Shown here one piece after another: positions 19,610 through 28,995 of a stretch of 64,000 nucleotides of DNA. The position numbers and the translations under genes were made by a program. The number at the start of each line of letters is the position of its first letter. Position 1 is the stretch's first letter. This DNA is from Pseudomonas fluorescens (lineage in GTDB: Bacteria; Pseudomonadota; Gammaproteobacteria; Pseudomonadales; Pseudomonadaceae): NCBI RefSeq assembly GCF_902498195.1, contig NZ_CABVIY010000010.1:186001-250000 (forward strand), written 5' to 3'. Under the pieces are notes generated by a model. That model was not told the origin of the DNA. It was given only the letters and a program-made list of their open reading frames with translations, and ran no database searches.

Positions 19610-20014
19610 TTACTCGACGCTGGCTTCATCCTGGAACTGGTCTTTGACGTACTTGATTTCGGTCCGGCCGTGCGGGGCAGGCAAACCATCTTCGCCGAGG
19701 TTGACGAAGACCATCTTCTCGACCGTCAGGATGCTTTTGCGGGTGATCTTGTTGCGCACTTCGCACGTCAGGGTGATCGAGGTGCGACCGAACTCGGTGG
19801 CGGTGATGCCCAGTTCGATGATGTCGCCCTGGCGCGAAGCGCTGACGAAGTTGATTTCCGAAATGTACTTGGTGACGACGCGCTGGTTGCCCAACTGGAC
19901 GATGGCGTAGATCGCCGCTTCTTCGTCGATCCAGCGCAGAAGACTGCCGCCGAACAGCGTGCCGTTGGGGTTGAGGTCTTCGGGTTTTACCCATTTGCGG
20001 GTGTGGAAATTCAT
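19610..20014 (-). CDS. Acyl-CoA thioesterase, hotdog fold (YciA/BFIT-like)
   Basis: The 134-residue protein has the single-hotdog layout of acyl-CoA hydrolases. NPNGTLFGGSLLRWIDEEAAIYA holds the long helix with the catalytic Asp in the WID motif, and the later strands include ITLTCEVRN and KMVFVNLGEDG. It should hydrolyse fatty acyl-CoA thioesters in the cytoplasm as an oligomer; chain preference is unknown. AGGAG lies before the ATG at 20014, so the longer frame is rejected. It is divergent from ahcY across a 323-base region that contains the SAH riboswitch. Confidence 0.9.
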   Translation of the reverse strand: MNFHTRKWVKPEDLNPNGTLFGGSLLRWIDEEAAIYAIVQLGNQRVVTKYISEINFVSASRQGDIIELGITATEFGRTSITLTCEVRNKITRKSILTVEKMVFVNLGEDGLPAPHGRTEIKYVKDQFQDEASVE

Positions 20015-20134
20015 GTTCACTCCTGAGCGTCTTGCCGAATGATGGACGGTATCTTGGCAGACCCCGGGCCAGAGCTCTATTCGGCATCTTCTATAGCCAC
20101 TATTACCGTTCGCACATTGACCGACAGAAACCCT

Positions 20135-20162
20135 TTGGAAGATCAGCATAGCCCGCTATAAT
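20135..20162 (+). promoter_or_regulatory. Sigma-70-type promoter for ahcY
   Basis: TTGGAA (20135-20140), 16 bases, then a perfect TATAAT (20157-20162). Transcription would begin near 20169, just before the hairpin and the riboswitch. Confidence 0.7.
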
Positions 20163-20174
20163 CGCCCCCGTTTC

Positions 20175-20204
20175 AAAACGGTAACTTCAACTTGCTACCG
20201 TTTT
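20175..20204 (+). other. Perfect 9-bp inverted repeat at the 5' end of the ahcY leader
   Basis: AAAACGGTA and TACCGTTTT are separated by 12 bases. It lies between the predicted start of transcription and the riboswitch. It could be a 5' hairpin or an operator and is not part of the SAH aptamer as I know it. Confidence 0.55.
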
Positions 20205-20216
20205 CCCGCCACCTGT

Positions 20217-21747
<1,531 letters not shown>

Positions 21748-21770
21748 TCGGCGCCGCTTAAACGCTCGCT

Positions 21771-21850
21771 GTAGGAGCTGTCGAGTGCAACGAGGCTGCG
21801 ATCTTTTAAAAGCAGGATCAAAAGATCGCAGCCTACGGCAGCTCCTACAG
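21771..21850. repeat. REP-like doublet, second family
   Basis: GTAGGAGCTGTCGAGTGCAACGAGGCTGCGATC is paired with GATCGCAGCCTACGGCAGCTCCTAC. It lies between ahcY and metF and could stabilise or attenuate read-through transcript. Confidence 0.88.
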
Positions 21851-21890
21851 GGAGCAAGCGTCCGTCCTACGTGTTTCCAAGGATATGACC

Positions 21891-22736
21891 ATGTCCCAAG
21901 ATCGTCGCTACAGCTTCGAGTTCTTCCCAACCAAGACCGACGCTGGGCATGAAAAGCTGCTCGCCACTGCCCGTCAGCTGGCCACGTACAATCCCGATTT
22001 CTTCTCCTGCACCTACGGCGCTGGCGGTTCGACCCGTGACCGTACCCTCAACACCGTGTTGCAGCTGGAAAGCGAAGTCAAAATTCCTGCCGCGCCGCAT
22101 TTGTCTTGCGTGGGCGACAGCAAGGACGACTTGCGCGGCCTGCTGAGCCAGTACAAGGCCGCGGGCATTACCCGTATCGTTGCCCTGCGCGGTGACCTGC
22201 CGTCGGGCATGGGCATGGCCAGTGGCGAGTTGCGCCACGCCAATGACCTGGTCGAATTCATTCGTGAAGAGACCGGCGATCATTTCCACGTCGAAGTCGC
22301 CGCCTACCCGGAAATGCACCCCCAAGCGCGCAACTTCGAAGACGATATCGCCAATTTCGTGCGCAAGGCTAACGCTGGCGCCGACAGCGCGATCACCCAG
22401 TATTTCTTCAACGCCGACAGCTATTTCTACTTTGTCGACCGTGTGCGAGCGCTGGGCGTCAACATCCCGATCGTGCCGGGCATCATGCCGATCACCAACT
22501 ACAGCAAGCTGGCACGTTTCTCCGACGCCTGCGGTGCGGAAATCCCGCGCTGGATCCGCAAGCAGCTGGAAGCCTACGGCGACGACACCCAGAGCATTCA
22601 GCGTTTCGGCGAGCAGGTCATTACCGAAATGTGTGAGCGCTTGTTGCAGGGCGGCGCACCGGGGCTGCATTTCTATACCCTGAACCAGGCCGAAGCCAGC
22701 CTGGCTGTGTGGAACAACTTGAAGCTCCCCCGCTGA
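21891..22736 (+). CDS. metF: 5,10-methylenetetrahydrofolate reductase
   Basis: The 281-residue flavoenzyme makes 5-methyl-THF for homocysteine remethylation. Family features: YSFEFFPTKTDAG (N-terminal Glu-Phe-Phe-Pro with catalytic Glu), FSCTYGAGGSTRDRT, ALRGDLPSG, and IPIVPGIMPITN. AAGGA at 21879-21883 is the right distance from the ATG at 21891 but too close to the one at 21885, so 21891 is used. It follows ahcY in the same direction, making a SAH-to-methionine pair, and ends with a strong terminator. Confidence 0.96.
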   Translation: MSQDRRYSFEFFPTKTDAGHEKLLATARQLATYNPDFFSCTYGAGGSTRDRTLNTVLQLESEVKIPAAPHLSCVGDSKDDLRGLLSQYKAAGITRIVALRGDLPSGMGMASGELRHANDLVEFIREETGDHFHVEVAAYPEMHPQARNFEDDIANFVRKANAGADSAITQYFFNADSYFYFVDRVRALGVNIPIVPGIMPITNYSKLARFSDACGAEIPRWIRKQLEAYGDDTQSIQRFGEQVITEMCERLLQGGAPGLHFYTLNQAEASLAVWNNLKLPR

Positions 22737-22756
22737 TCGTCGTCCCGCAGGAACTG

Positions 22757-22783
22757 GACCCTCTTCGGAGGGTCTTTTTTTTT
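22757..22783 (+). terminator. Rho-independent terminator of metF
   Basis: GACCCTC-TTCG-GAGGGTC has a stable UUCG-type tetraloop and is followed by nine T. Confidence 0.95.
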
Positions 22784-22810
22784 CAGAAGTAAATACGGAA
22801 CGCTGTTGCA

Positions 22811-23887
22811 ATGACGTCTTCGAACCCTCGCCCTCAACTCGTCTATCTGGTTTTCGGTTCCGAGACCTATCACCAGGAAGCCGTGTTCAGTATCGCCAGT
22901 GCCCTGGCATGGCTTCGCGAAACGCCGGACGCTGCAATCGACATCCAGGTCTTCAGCGACAACCCGCAGCCCTACGAAAAACTGCCGGTACGCGCACGCC
23001 CTCTCGACGAGGCGACACGCCGGCGCTGGAGCGAACCCCATGGCTATCATTTCCGCGCCAAACACGTCGCGTTGCGCACGGTGCTGGAAGAGTCCGAAAC
23101 GGCGCTGCTGATCGACACAGACACCTTCTTCCACTGCTCCCCGCTCAAACTGTTCGAACGCGTGCAGCCCGGCACCCTGCTGTGTAACGACTACTACACC
23201 CATTACGGCAACAACAAGGAAAACCTGCTCTACAGTGCGCTCTCGCCAACCCTCAAGGAGCGGGGCCTGGCTGACGACGAGATGATGCTGCTCAACTCCG
23301 GCGTCATCGGTTTGCACCAAAAGGATGCTTACGTACTTGATCGCTCGATCGCCCTGATCGACGAATTGTTCCCGTCCGCGAAGGGGGCGTACACCCTTGA
23401 GGAGTTCTGCCTGTCGGTGGCGGCTTATCGCACGCTGGACGTCAGAAAGTGCCCGGACCTGATCCATCATTACTGGAGCCGCAAGCAGCTGTTCAGGGCC
23501 AAGGTCCAGGCCTGGGTTGGCAAACATGCCGCACAACCGACCCATCGCGAAGCACTGGACGACACCCGCCGCGTATCGGCCCGGCTGCCACGGCCACCCC
23601 GCTCCCAGCGCATGCTCTACAAGCTCATCACCCTGGCGCTACCGGTGCATTTGCGTCAGTTCATTCGGGAAATCCTCTACGGCTGCTACGAGCATCCCAA
23701 CGAATTCGATAAAGCTTGCGGCCCGGTCTGGTGGGAAAAGGCACTGCAAAACCAGCAGGAGCGGATTGGTACTCCGGTGTGCAGGCACCTGCTGGAGCAT
23801 TGGTTCACCCACCCCCTGGTCAGGCTGATTCTTGGAGGGCGACGCACCGCGATCCACGATCACTTGCTCAATTCGCCGAGCAAATAG
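22811..23887 (+). CDS. Hypothetical protein, possible GT-A type glycosyltransferase
   Basis: This 358-residue protein has no signal peptide. Its N-terminal part (QLVYLVFGSETYHQEAVFSIASAL) resembles a nucleotide-sugar binding fold. ALLIDTDTFFHCSP near residue 100 carries a D-x-D motif like that used by GT-A enzymes to hold metal and sugar nucleotide, and LLNSGVIGL near residue 160 is also common in such enzymes. The C-terminal third is basic and aromatic (PVWWEKAL, HWFTHPL). It starts 28 bases after the metF terminator and is otherwise alone. The fold assignment is by motif only; acceptor and product are unknown. Confidence 0.6.
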   Translation: MTSSNPRPQLVYLVFGSETYHQEAVFSIASALAWLRETPDAAIDIQVFSDNPQPYEKLPVRARPLDEATRRRWSEPHGYHFRAKHVALRTVLEESETALLIDTDTFFHCSPLKLFERVQPGTLLCNDYYTHYGNNKENLLYSALSPTLKERGLADDEMMLLNSGVIGLHQKDAYVLDRSIALIDELFPSAKGAYTLEEFCLSVAAYRTLDVRKCPDLIHHYWSRKQLFRAKVQAWVGKHAAQPTHREALDDTRRVSARLPRPPRSQRMLYKLITLALPVHLRQFIREILYGCYEHPNEFDKACGPVWWEKALQNQQERIGTPVCRHLLEHWFTHPLVRLILGGRRTAIHDHLLNSPSK

Positions 23888-23973
23888 AGACGTCGCGCCC
23901 AATCTGCTCAAGTCAGGGCTAAACATGCATGCCAGAGCTTCTCATTAGGCGCCCCGCGTACTAACCTCAGGCC

Positions 23974-24798
23974 ATGCCTGTCATTTTCCAGTTGCTGACC
24001 GTTGTGCTTTTTACTTGCCTGAGCTTCACCGCCCGGGGCGAGAAGTTGCGCATTGTCACGGAGCCGTGGGCGCCCTACGTCTACGAGGAGAACGGCAAGG
24101 CCCTGGGCCTGGACTACGAAACCACGGCGATTGTCTTCAAGCGCCTGGGCATCGAAGTCGAGTGGCAGTTCCTGCCGTGGAAGCGTTGCCTGTCCATGCT
24201 GGAAACCGGTCAGGCCGATGGCGCGCTGGATATTTTCCACAGCGACGAGCGCGACGCGACCCTGCTCTATCCGAGCGAACCGCTCTCGGAGGTCCAGTTC
24301 GTGATGTTCTACGCCAACGAGCGACCGCACCCCTTTCGCACCCTCGACGACCTGCGCGGCCTGACCATCGGCACCTCTCCCGGCTACCTGTACAGCCAGG
24401 ATTTCAGGGACTCGACACTGTTCATACGTGAACCGGCACCCAGTCATGAAGCCAATTTCGGCAAGCTGGTGCGCGGCCGGATCGACCTGCTGATCACCGA
24501 TCGCCGGGTCGGCCAGCATCTGCTCGACGCGCTGAAGATTCGCGACAAAATTACCGAAAACCCGACCGTCATCAGCCAGCAGAGCCAGTTTCTGGCGGTG
24601 CGCCGCAATGCCGGCATGGATTTACTGGTGCAACGTTTCGGTGCCGAGCTCAAGCGTTTCAAGCGCGAACCGGCCTACGCAGAGCTGAGCGCCCGCTACG
24701 GCGCCGCCCCGGCCGACCCCGCGAGCACCCCGAGTGCCGCAAGTGCCGCCGCCACCCCCGCAAAAACCGTTGAGCAGCAGGAAAGCGGCGCGCAGTGA
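23974..24798 (+). CDS. Periplasmic amino-acid-type substrate-binding protein (SBP_bac_3)
   Basis: The 274-residue protein has a signal peptide (MPVIFQLLTVVLFTCLSFTARG) and a family 3 solute-binding domain: LRIVTEPWAPYVYEENGKALGLDYE at the start, then DLRGLTIGTSPGYLYS and the DLLITDRRVGQHLLD segment. The C-terminus is an Ala/Pro-rich tail of about 35 residues (ADPASTPSAASAAATPAKT). No permease or ATPase gene is nearby, so it may serve a remote transporter or act as a sensor-type binding protein. The ligand is unknown. Confidence 0.82.
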   Translation: MPVIFQLLTVVLFTCLSFTARGEKLRIVTEPWAPYVYEENGKALGLDYETTAIVFKRLGIEVEWQFLPWKRCLSMLETGQADGALDIFHSDERDATLLYPSEPLSEVQFVMFYANERPHPFRTLDDLRGLTIGTSPGYLYSQDFRDSTLFIREPAPSHEANFGKLVRGRIDLLITDRRVGQHLLDALKIRDKITENPTVISQQSQFLAVRRNAGMDLLVQRFGAELKRFKREPAYAELSARYGAAPADPASTPSAASAAATPAKTVEQQESGAQ

Positions 24799-25020
24799 TT
24801 GCTCTGTTATACTCCGGCCTTCCCGCCAGGCTCACGCCCGGACGCTCGGAATCGTTCTAGGCATCTCGACCCCGCTACAGCGCAGCTTTCCAGCCCGCGC
24901 GAGCGCTCCAGACGAGCTTTCGAAACCCAGCAGGACCGGACGGGATTGCGTCCTCTTAAACGCCATTCGCGCCAGGCAAGACTCCCATTGGGCCAAGCCC
25001 TAACTAAAACAGGATTACTC
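24799..25020 (+). other. Leader region of rhlE (222 bases)
   Basis: A TATACT sequence at 24808-24813, just after the preceding stop, is a plausible -10 element, giving an mRNA leader of about 200 bases. The frame is open and continuous with rhlE here, but the translation is basic and unlike a helicase. Long leaders are known in cold-shock helicase mRNAs; that link is inference. Confidence 0.35.
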
Positions 25021-26892
25021 ATGTCCTTTGCTTCCCTCGGTCTCTCCGAGGCTTTAGTCCGCGCCATCGAGGCAGCGGGCTATACCGAGCCTACTCCGGT
25101 GCAACAGCGGGCCATTCCCGCCGTGTTGCAAGGTCGCGACCTGATGGTCGCGGCACAGACAGGTACTGGTAAAACCGGCGGTTTCGCCCTTCCGATCCTG
25201 GAGCGGTTGTTCCCCAACGGTCACCCGGACAAATCCCAGCGTCACGGCCCGCGCCAACCCCGCGTGCTGGTCCTGACACCAACTCGCGAACTCGCCGCGC
25301 AAGTGCACGAAAGCTTCAAGGTCTATGCCCGTGACCTGAAATTCGTCAGCGCCTGCATCTTCGGCGGCGTCGGCATGAACCCGCAGGTCCAGGCCATGTC
25401 CCGTGGTGTTGACGTGCTGGTGGCCTGCCCTGGCCGCCTGCTGGATCTCGCCGGCCAAGGCAGCGTCGACCTGTCCCACGTGGAAATCCTCGTCCTGGAC
25501 GAAGCCGACCGCATGCTCGACATGGGCTTCGTCCATGACGTGAAGAAAGTCCTGGCCCGCCTGCCGGCCAAACGGCAGAACCTGCTGTTCTCGGCGACGT
25601 TCTCCAAGGACATCACCGACCTCGCCGGCAAACTGCTGCACAACCCGGAACGCATCGAAGTCACGCCGCCGAACACCACGGTCGAGCGTATCGAACAGCG
25701 CGTGTTCCGCCTGCCCGCCAGCCACAAGCGTGCCCTGCTGGCGCACCTGATCACCGCTGGCGCCTGGGAACAGGTGCTGGTGTTCACCCGCACCAAACAC
25801 GGCGCCAACCGTCTGGCCGAGTATCTGGACAAGCACGGCCTGAGCGCCGTTGCGATCCACGGCAACAAGAGCCAGAACGCCCGCACCAAAGCCCTGGCCG
25901 ACTTCAAGGCCGGCACCGTGCGCATCCTGGTCGCCACCGACATCGCCGCCCGCGGCCTGGACATCGACCAGTTGCCACACGTGGTCAACTTCGAACTGCC
26001 GAACGTCGATGAAGACTACGTACACCGCATCGGCCGTACCGGCCGTGCCGGTCGCTCGGGCGAGGCGATCTCGCTGGTGGCCCCGGACGAAGAAAAACTG
26101 CTGAAAAGCATCGAACGCATGACCAAGCAGAAAATCGCCGATGGCGACCTGATGGGCTTCGATGCCAGCGCCGTGGAAGCCGAAAAACCGGAAGCCCGGG
26201 AACGTCCGGACATGCGCAACCCGCGTAATCCACGCGGCCCACGCGGTGACGGTCCGAACGGCGGCGGCGGTGGTAGCGGTCGTAAAGACAAGGGCAAGGA
26301 CAAAGGCAAGGAGAAACCTGCCGGTGAGCGCGGCGAGCGCCCTGCCCGTCAGCAAAAGCCACGCGAAGGCAGCCCTGCACGTGAACAGCGTCAGCCAAGC
26401 CAGCCGCCGCGCGCCGCTGCCGATCGTGCTCCGGACGAGTTCCTGGATGACGATGTGGATAACTTCGGTAACCGCGTCGACTACGTGCCACAGCAGAAAC
26501 CGGCCCAGGGCCGTGGCCGCCGTCCGGGTGCTCCCGCACAAGGCACGGCAGCCGGTTCGGGCGCCCCACGCGGCGGCAAGCCACAAGGTCGCCAGAACGG
26601 TCCGCGCAACAGCGATGGCGCCAGCACCGGCACGCCACCTGCCAAGCGCAATGGTCCACGCAACGGTGCGCCACGTGACGGCCAGGCCCGTCGCGAAGAC
26701 TCGCGCAATCGTCGCCCGGCCCGCGACGACAAGCCCCTGTCGGAGCCAGCCGTGCAAAACCCGCGCGGCCCGGCGCCGAAGATCATGCACAAGGAGTCGA
26801 AGGCTGACCGCTTCCCGACACCTGAGCAGCTGGATCAACTGCCAAGCCGTCCTCGCGGCGAAAAACCGGCGTTGCTGACTCGCAATCGCTGA
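25021..26892 (+). CDS. rhlE: DEAD-box RNA helicase RhlE
   Basis: This 623-residue protein has an RNA helicase core over residues 1-380 and a long basic, disordered tail. Motifs: PTPVQ (Q), AQTGTGKT (I), PTRELA (Ia), ACPGR (Ib, with Cys in place of the usual Thr), DEAD (II), SAT (III), [11 protein letters not shown] (V), [10 protein letters not shown] (VI). The tail (about 240 residues) is rich in Arg, Pro, Gly and Lys and probably binds RNA. The helicase remodels RNA in ribosome assembly and decay. The ATG at 25021 starts the conserved [12 protein letters not shown]; the 74 upstream codons are read as leader. A strong terminator follows. Confidence 0.94.
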   Translation: MSFASLGLSEALVRAIEAAGYTEPTPVQQRAIPAVLQGRDLMVAAQTGTGKTGGFALPILERLFPNGHPDKSQRHGPRQPRVLVLTPTRELAAQVHESFKVYARDLKFVSACIFGGVGMNPQVQAMSRGVDVLVACPGRLLDLAGQGSVDLSHVEILVLDEADRMLDMGFVHDVKKVLARLPAKRQNLLFSATFSKDITDLAGKLLHNPERIEVTPPNTTVERIEQRVFRLPASHKRALLAHLITAGAWEQVLVFTRTKHGANRLAEYLDKHGLSAVAIHGNKSQNARTKALADFKAGTVRILVATDIAARGLDIDQLPHVVNFELPNVDEDYVHRIGRTGRAGRSGEAISLVAPDEEKLLKSIERMTKQKIADGDLMGFDASAVEAEKPEARERPDMRNPRNPRGPRGDGPNGGGGGSGRKDKGKDKGKEKPAGERGERPARQQKPREGSPAREQRQPSQPPRAAADRAPDEFLDDDVDNFGNRVDYVPQQKPAQGRGRRPGAPAQGTAAGSGAPRGGKPQGRQNGPRNSDGASTGTPPAKRNGPRNGAPRDGQARREDSRNRRPARDDKPLSEPAVQNPRGPAPKIMHKESKADRFPTPEQLDQLPSRPRGEKPALLTRNR

Positions 26893-26913
26893 GTTATCGC
26901 TGAAATAAAAAAG

Positions 26914-26945
26914 TGCCCCGGTTCGAAAGAACCGGGGCATTTTTT
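26914..26945 (+). terminator. Rho-independent terminator of rhlE
   Basis: TGCCCCGGTTC-GAAA-GAACCGGGGCA is a perfect 11-bp stem with a GAAA loop, followed by six T. Confidence 0.96.
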
Positions 26946-26965
26946 ATCGCCGAACGCGGTTCACT

Positions 26966-27054
26966 GTGGGAGCGGGCTTGCTCGCGAAAGCGGTGTATCC
27001 GTCGACATTAATGTTGCCTGGCGCGCCGCATTCGCGAGCAAGCCCGCTCGCACA
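26966..27054. repeat. REP doublet, main family
   Basis: A perfect left copy and a right copy with one change (CCGCTCGCAC for CCGCTCCCAC) lie between convergent rhlE and yceI. Confidence 0.92.
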
Positions 27055-27093
27055 ATGGTTTGACGGTGTTCGCAATATTTCATCAGGACAATA

Positions 27094-27130
27094 AAAAACG
27101 CCCGCACTCGTGAGAGCAGCGGGCGTTTTT
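27094..27130 (-). terminator. Rho-independent terminator of the b561-yceI operon
   Basis: AAAAACGCCCGC and GCGGGCGTTTTT pair around a 13-base loop; T-runs on both strands make it bidirectional. It lies 16 bases past the yceI stop. Confidence 0.9.
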
Positions 27131-27145
27131 AGTCAGGCGCGAAAA

Positions 27146-27733
27146 TTATTTCGCTTTTACACCTTCAAACGACACGTACATTTCAACCGCATCGGACGAT
27201 GGGCCCAGGTCCTTTTGCTTGCCGAAGTCGGAACGCTTGAGGCCGAAAGTACCTTCGAAACCGGCACGGTAGCCGCCCCATGGATCCTTGCCTTCACCCA
27301 GGAAAGTGGCCTTGACCACGATTGGCTTGGTCACGCCCAGGATGGTCAGGTCACCGGCCACGTCAGCGGTATCTTTGCCCGCGGCATTTTTACCGGTTGG
27401 TTTGACGCTGGTGGACACGAACGTTGCTTTGCTGCCGTTCAGGAAGTCTTTGCTTGCGATGTGCTTGTCGCGCTCGGCGTTGTTGGTGAATACGCTGGCG
27501 GTGTTGACGTTGAACTCGATCTTGCTGTCTTCAGGCTTGGCAGCGTCAAAGCTGAACTTGCCGTCGATATCCTTGAAAGTACCGGTGATGTAGCTGTAGC
27601 CCAAGTGGCTGATCTTGAAGTCGACGAAGGCGTGCTGGCCTTCCTTGTCGACCACGTAGTCAGCGGCCATTGCGTTACCTGCGGACAACAGGGCGGAACC
27701 GATTGCCAGAGCGGCCAGGGTCTTTTTCAACAT
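27146..27733 (-). CDS. YceI family periplasmic protein
   Basis: This 195-residue protein has a signal peptide ([23 protein letters not shown]) and a YceI lipocalin-like barrel: [29 protein letters not shown], then [16 protein letters not shown]-type strands and a C-terminal [13 protein letters not shown]. YceI proteins bind long isoprenoids such as polyprenyl or quinone-like lipids. It lies 32 bases after a cytochrome b561 gene, the usual pairing, which suggests work on membrane quinone or redox lipids. The exact role is not established for this copy. Confidence 0.93.
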   Translation of the reverse strand: MLKKTLAALAIGSALLSAGNAMAADYVVDKEGQHAFVDFKISHLGYSYITGTFKDIDGKFSFDAAKPEDSKIEFNVNTASVFTNNAERDKHIASKDFLNGSKATFVSTSVKPTGKNAAGKDTADVAGDLTILGVTKPIVVKATFLGEGKDPWGGYRAGFEGTFGLKRSDFGKQKDLGPSSDAVEMYVSFEGVKAK

Positions 27734-27765
27734 ACTTTGTTTTCCTTTGTACTCGAGGTTGAAGT

Positions 27766-28317
27766 TCAGGCTTTGCGACCCAGCATTCGCTTGAGGGTCA
27801 CATCGCGATCAATAAAGTGGTGCTTGAATGCTGCCAACGCATGGAGACCGGAAAAAATTACCAGTATCCAGGCCAGCCAGAGGTGAATCACGCCAGCGGT
27901 ATCTGCCTGGTCCGGTAGTCCGGACACCAGCGCAGGCACTTCAAACAGCCCAAACACCGGAATCCCGACGCCTTCGGCGGTGGAAATCAGGTAACCGGCA
28001 ATCATCACAGCGAACAGACTGAGATACAGAAAGCCATGGCCGAAATGGGCGCCAATGCGCGTCATGCGGCTGTAGCTGGACAACGTAGGGGGTGGCGGGC
28101 TGATGAAACGCCACAGCACCCGCAGCACCATCACGGCCAGCAATACCAGGCCGATGCTCTTGTGGATATCCGGCGCGTCTTTACGCCAGGTGCTGTAGTA
28201 GTCGAGACCGACCATCCACAAGCCCAGCGCGAACAGGCCGAATACCGCCAGCGCCACACCCCAGTGCAGGACGATGCTGACCAAACCGTAGCGGGAAGTA
28301 GAGTTGCGTAGCTGCAT
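27766..28317 (-). CDS. Cytochrome b561
   Basis: The 183-residue inner-membrane protein has four transmembrane helices with His residues placed to bind two haems b: [13 protein letters not shown] (helix 1), [13 protein letters not shown] (helix 2), [14 protein letters not shown] (helix 3) and [28 protein letters not shown] (helix 4). It is the diheme b561 family (YodB/CybB-like), probably passing electrons from the quinone pool. It is the first gene of the operon with yceI. Confidence 0.93.
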   Translation of the reverse strand: MQLRNSTSRYGLVSIVLHWGVALAVFGLFALGLWMVGLDYYSTWRKDAPDIHKSIGLVLLAVMVLRVLWRFISPPPPTLSSYSRMTRIGAHFGHGFLYLSLFAVMIAGYLISTAEGVGIPVFGLFEVPALVSGLPDQADTAGVIHLWLAWILVIFSGLHALAAFKHHFIDRDVTLKRMLGRKA

Positions 28318-28605
28318 TGCTCAAATCCTGTGAGAACTGCGACCAGACTAAAGAGTTATCTATCGAATTAAAGCGGAAAATCTTGCTTTGAAATATCGAG
28401 AAATACGATCAACAGTCTGAAATGAGCGCGTTAAGAAAAGATTAAAGGCCAATGAATGCAAAAGAATGTAGCCCAACCAGAGAACACCTCCACCTGAAAA
28501 TTTATTCGATAATGGGCAAGGTGCTTCTTCATGAAAAAATCGGCGCTTGAGCGGCAAGCGCCTGCTTGCTGGCTCTTGCCAACCTGATGTCACAGAGGAT
28601 GACTC
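28318..28605. other. AT-richer intergenic region; no gene supported
   Basis: These 288 bases are richer in A+T than the rest of the window. A 77-codon frame on the minus strand (28360-28593) has no good ribosome binding site and no recognisable motif. The promoter of the b561-yceI operon should lie at the left end. No terminator, REP or RNA structure was recognised. Confidence 0.4.
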
Positions 28606-28767
28606 TTACCAGCTTTTGAAGACCGGGGGCGGATTCAGGCAATCAGGGTCGTATGGATTGATATCGCATGTATAGGCCAACTCATGGCCACGTGTTTTAG
28701 GGAAGAACTGGCCATTTTCACAACCAGACAGGGTCATCAAAATCATCACAGCAATAAGTGCCTTCAT
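28606..28767 (-). CDS. Small lipoprotein, hypothetical
   Basis: This 53-residue protein begins MKALIAVMILMTLSGC, a clear lipoprotein signal with Cys at 16. The short mature part contains CDINPYDPDC, a Cys pair eight residues apart, and ends in a Pro-rich PPPVFKSW. GGAGAG precedes the ATG at 28767; nine upstream codons of the longer frame are excluded on this basis. No function is recognised. It is isolated in an AT-rich stretch between the b561 operon and the amine oxidase gene. Confidence 0.62.
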   Translation of the reverse strand: MKALIAVMILMTLSGCENGQFFPKTRGHELAYTCDINPYDPDCLNPPPVFKSW

Positions 28768-28950
28768 ACGCTCTCCGATTTTTTTCAAGAGCATAAATTC
28801 CGGCTCCGGGGCGACCTATCATTCGCTTCTGATTACTTTGTGAGATGTATCTGAAAAAATCGCTCGGGCGTGTAGGACCGATATCCTGGCTTGTGTCATT
28901 CGCATGGCCTGAGCAGATAAAACCGGAAGGTCAGATGCTTAACGACGAGC

Positions 28951-28985
28951 AAAAAAAAGCGCGACCCTCGGGCCGCGCTTTTTTA
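28951..28985 (-). terminator. Rho-independent terminator of the amine oxidase gene
   Basis: AAGCGCG and CGCGCTT pair around a 12-base loop flanked by A8 and T6, so it works toward the left on the minus strand. Confidence 0.88.
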
Positions 28986-28995
28986 CACCTGAACG

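Noticed and set aside
28360-28593. A 77-codon open frame on the minus strand in the AT-rich gap
   Set aside because: It has no ribosome binding site, no signal or domain, and mixed composition.
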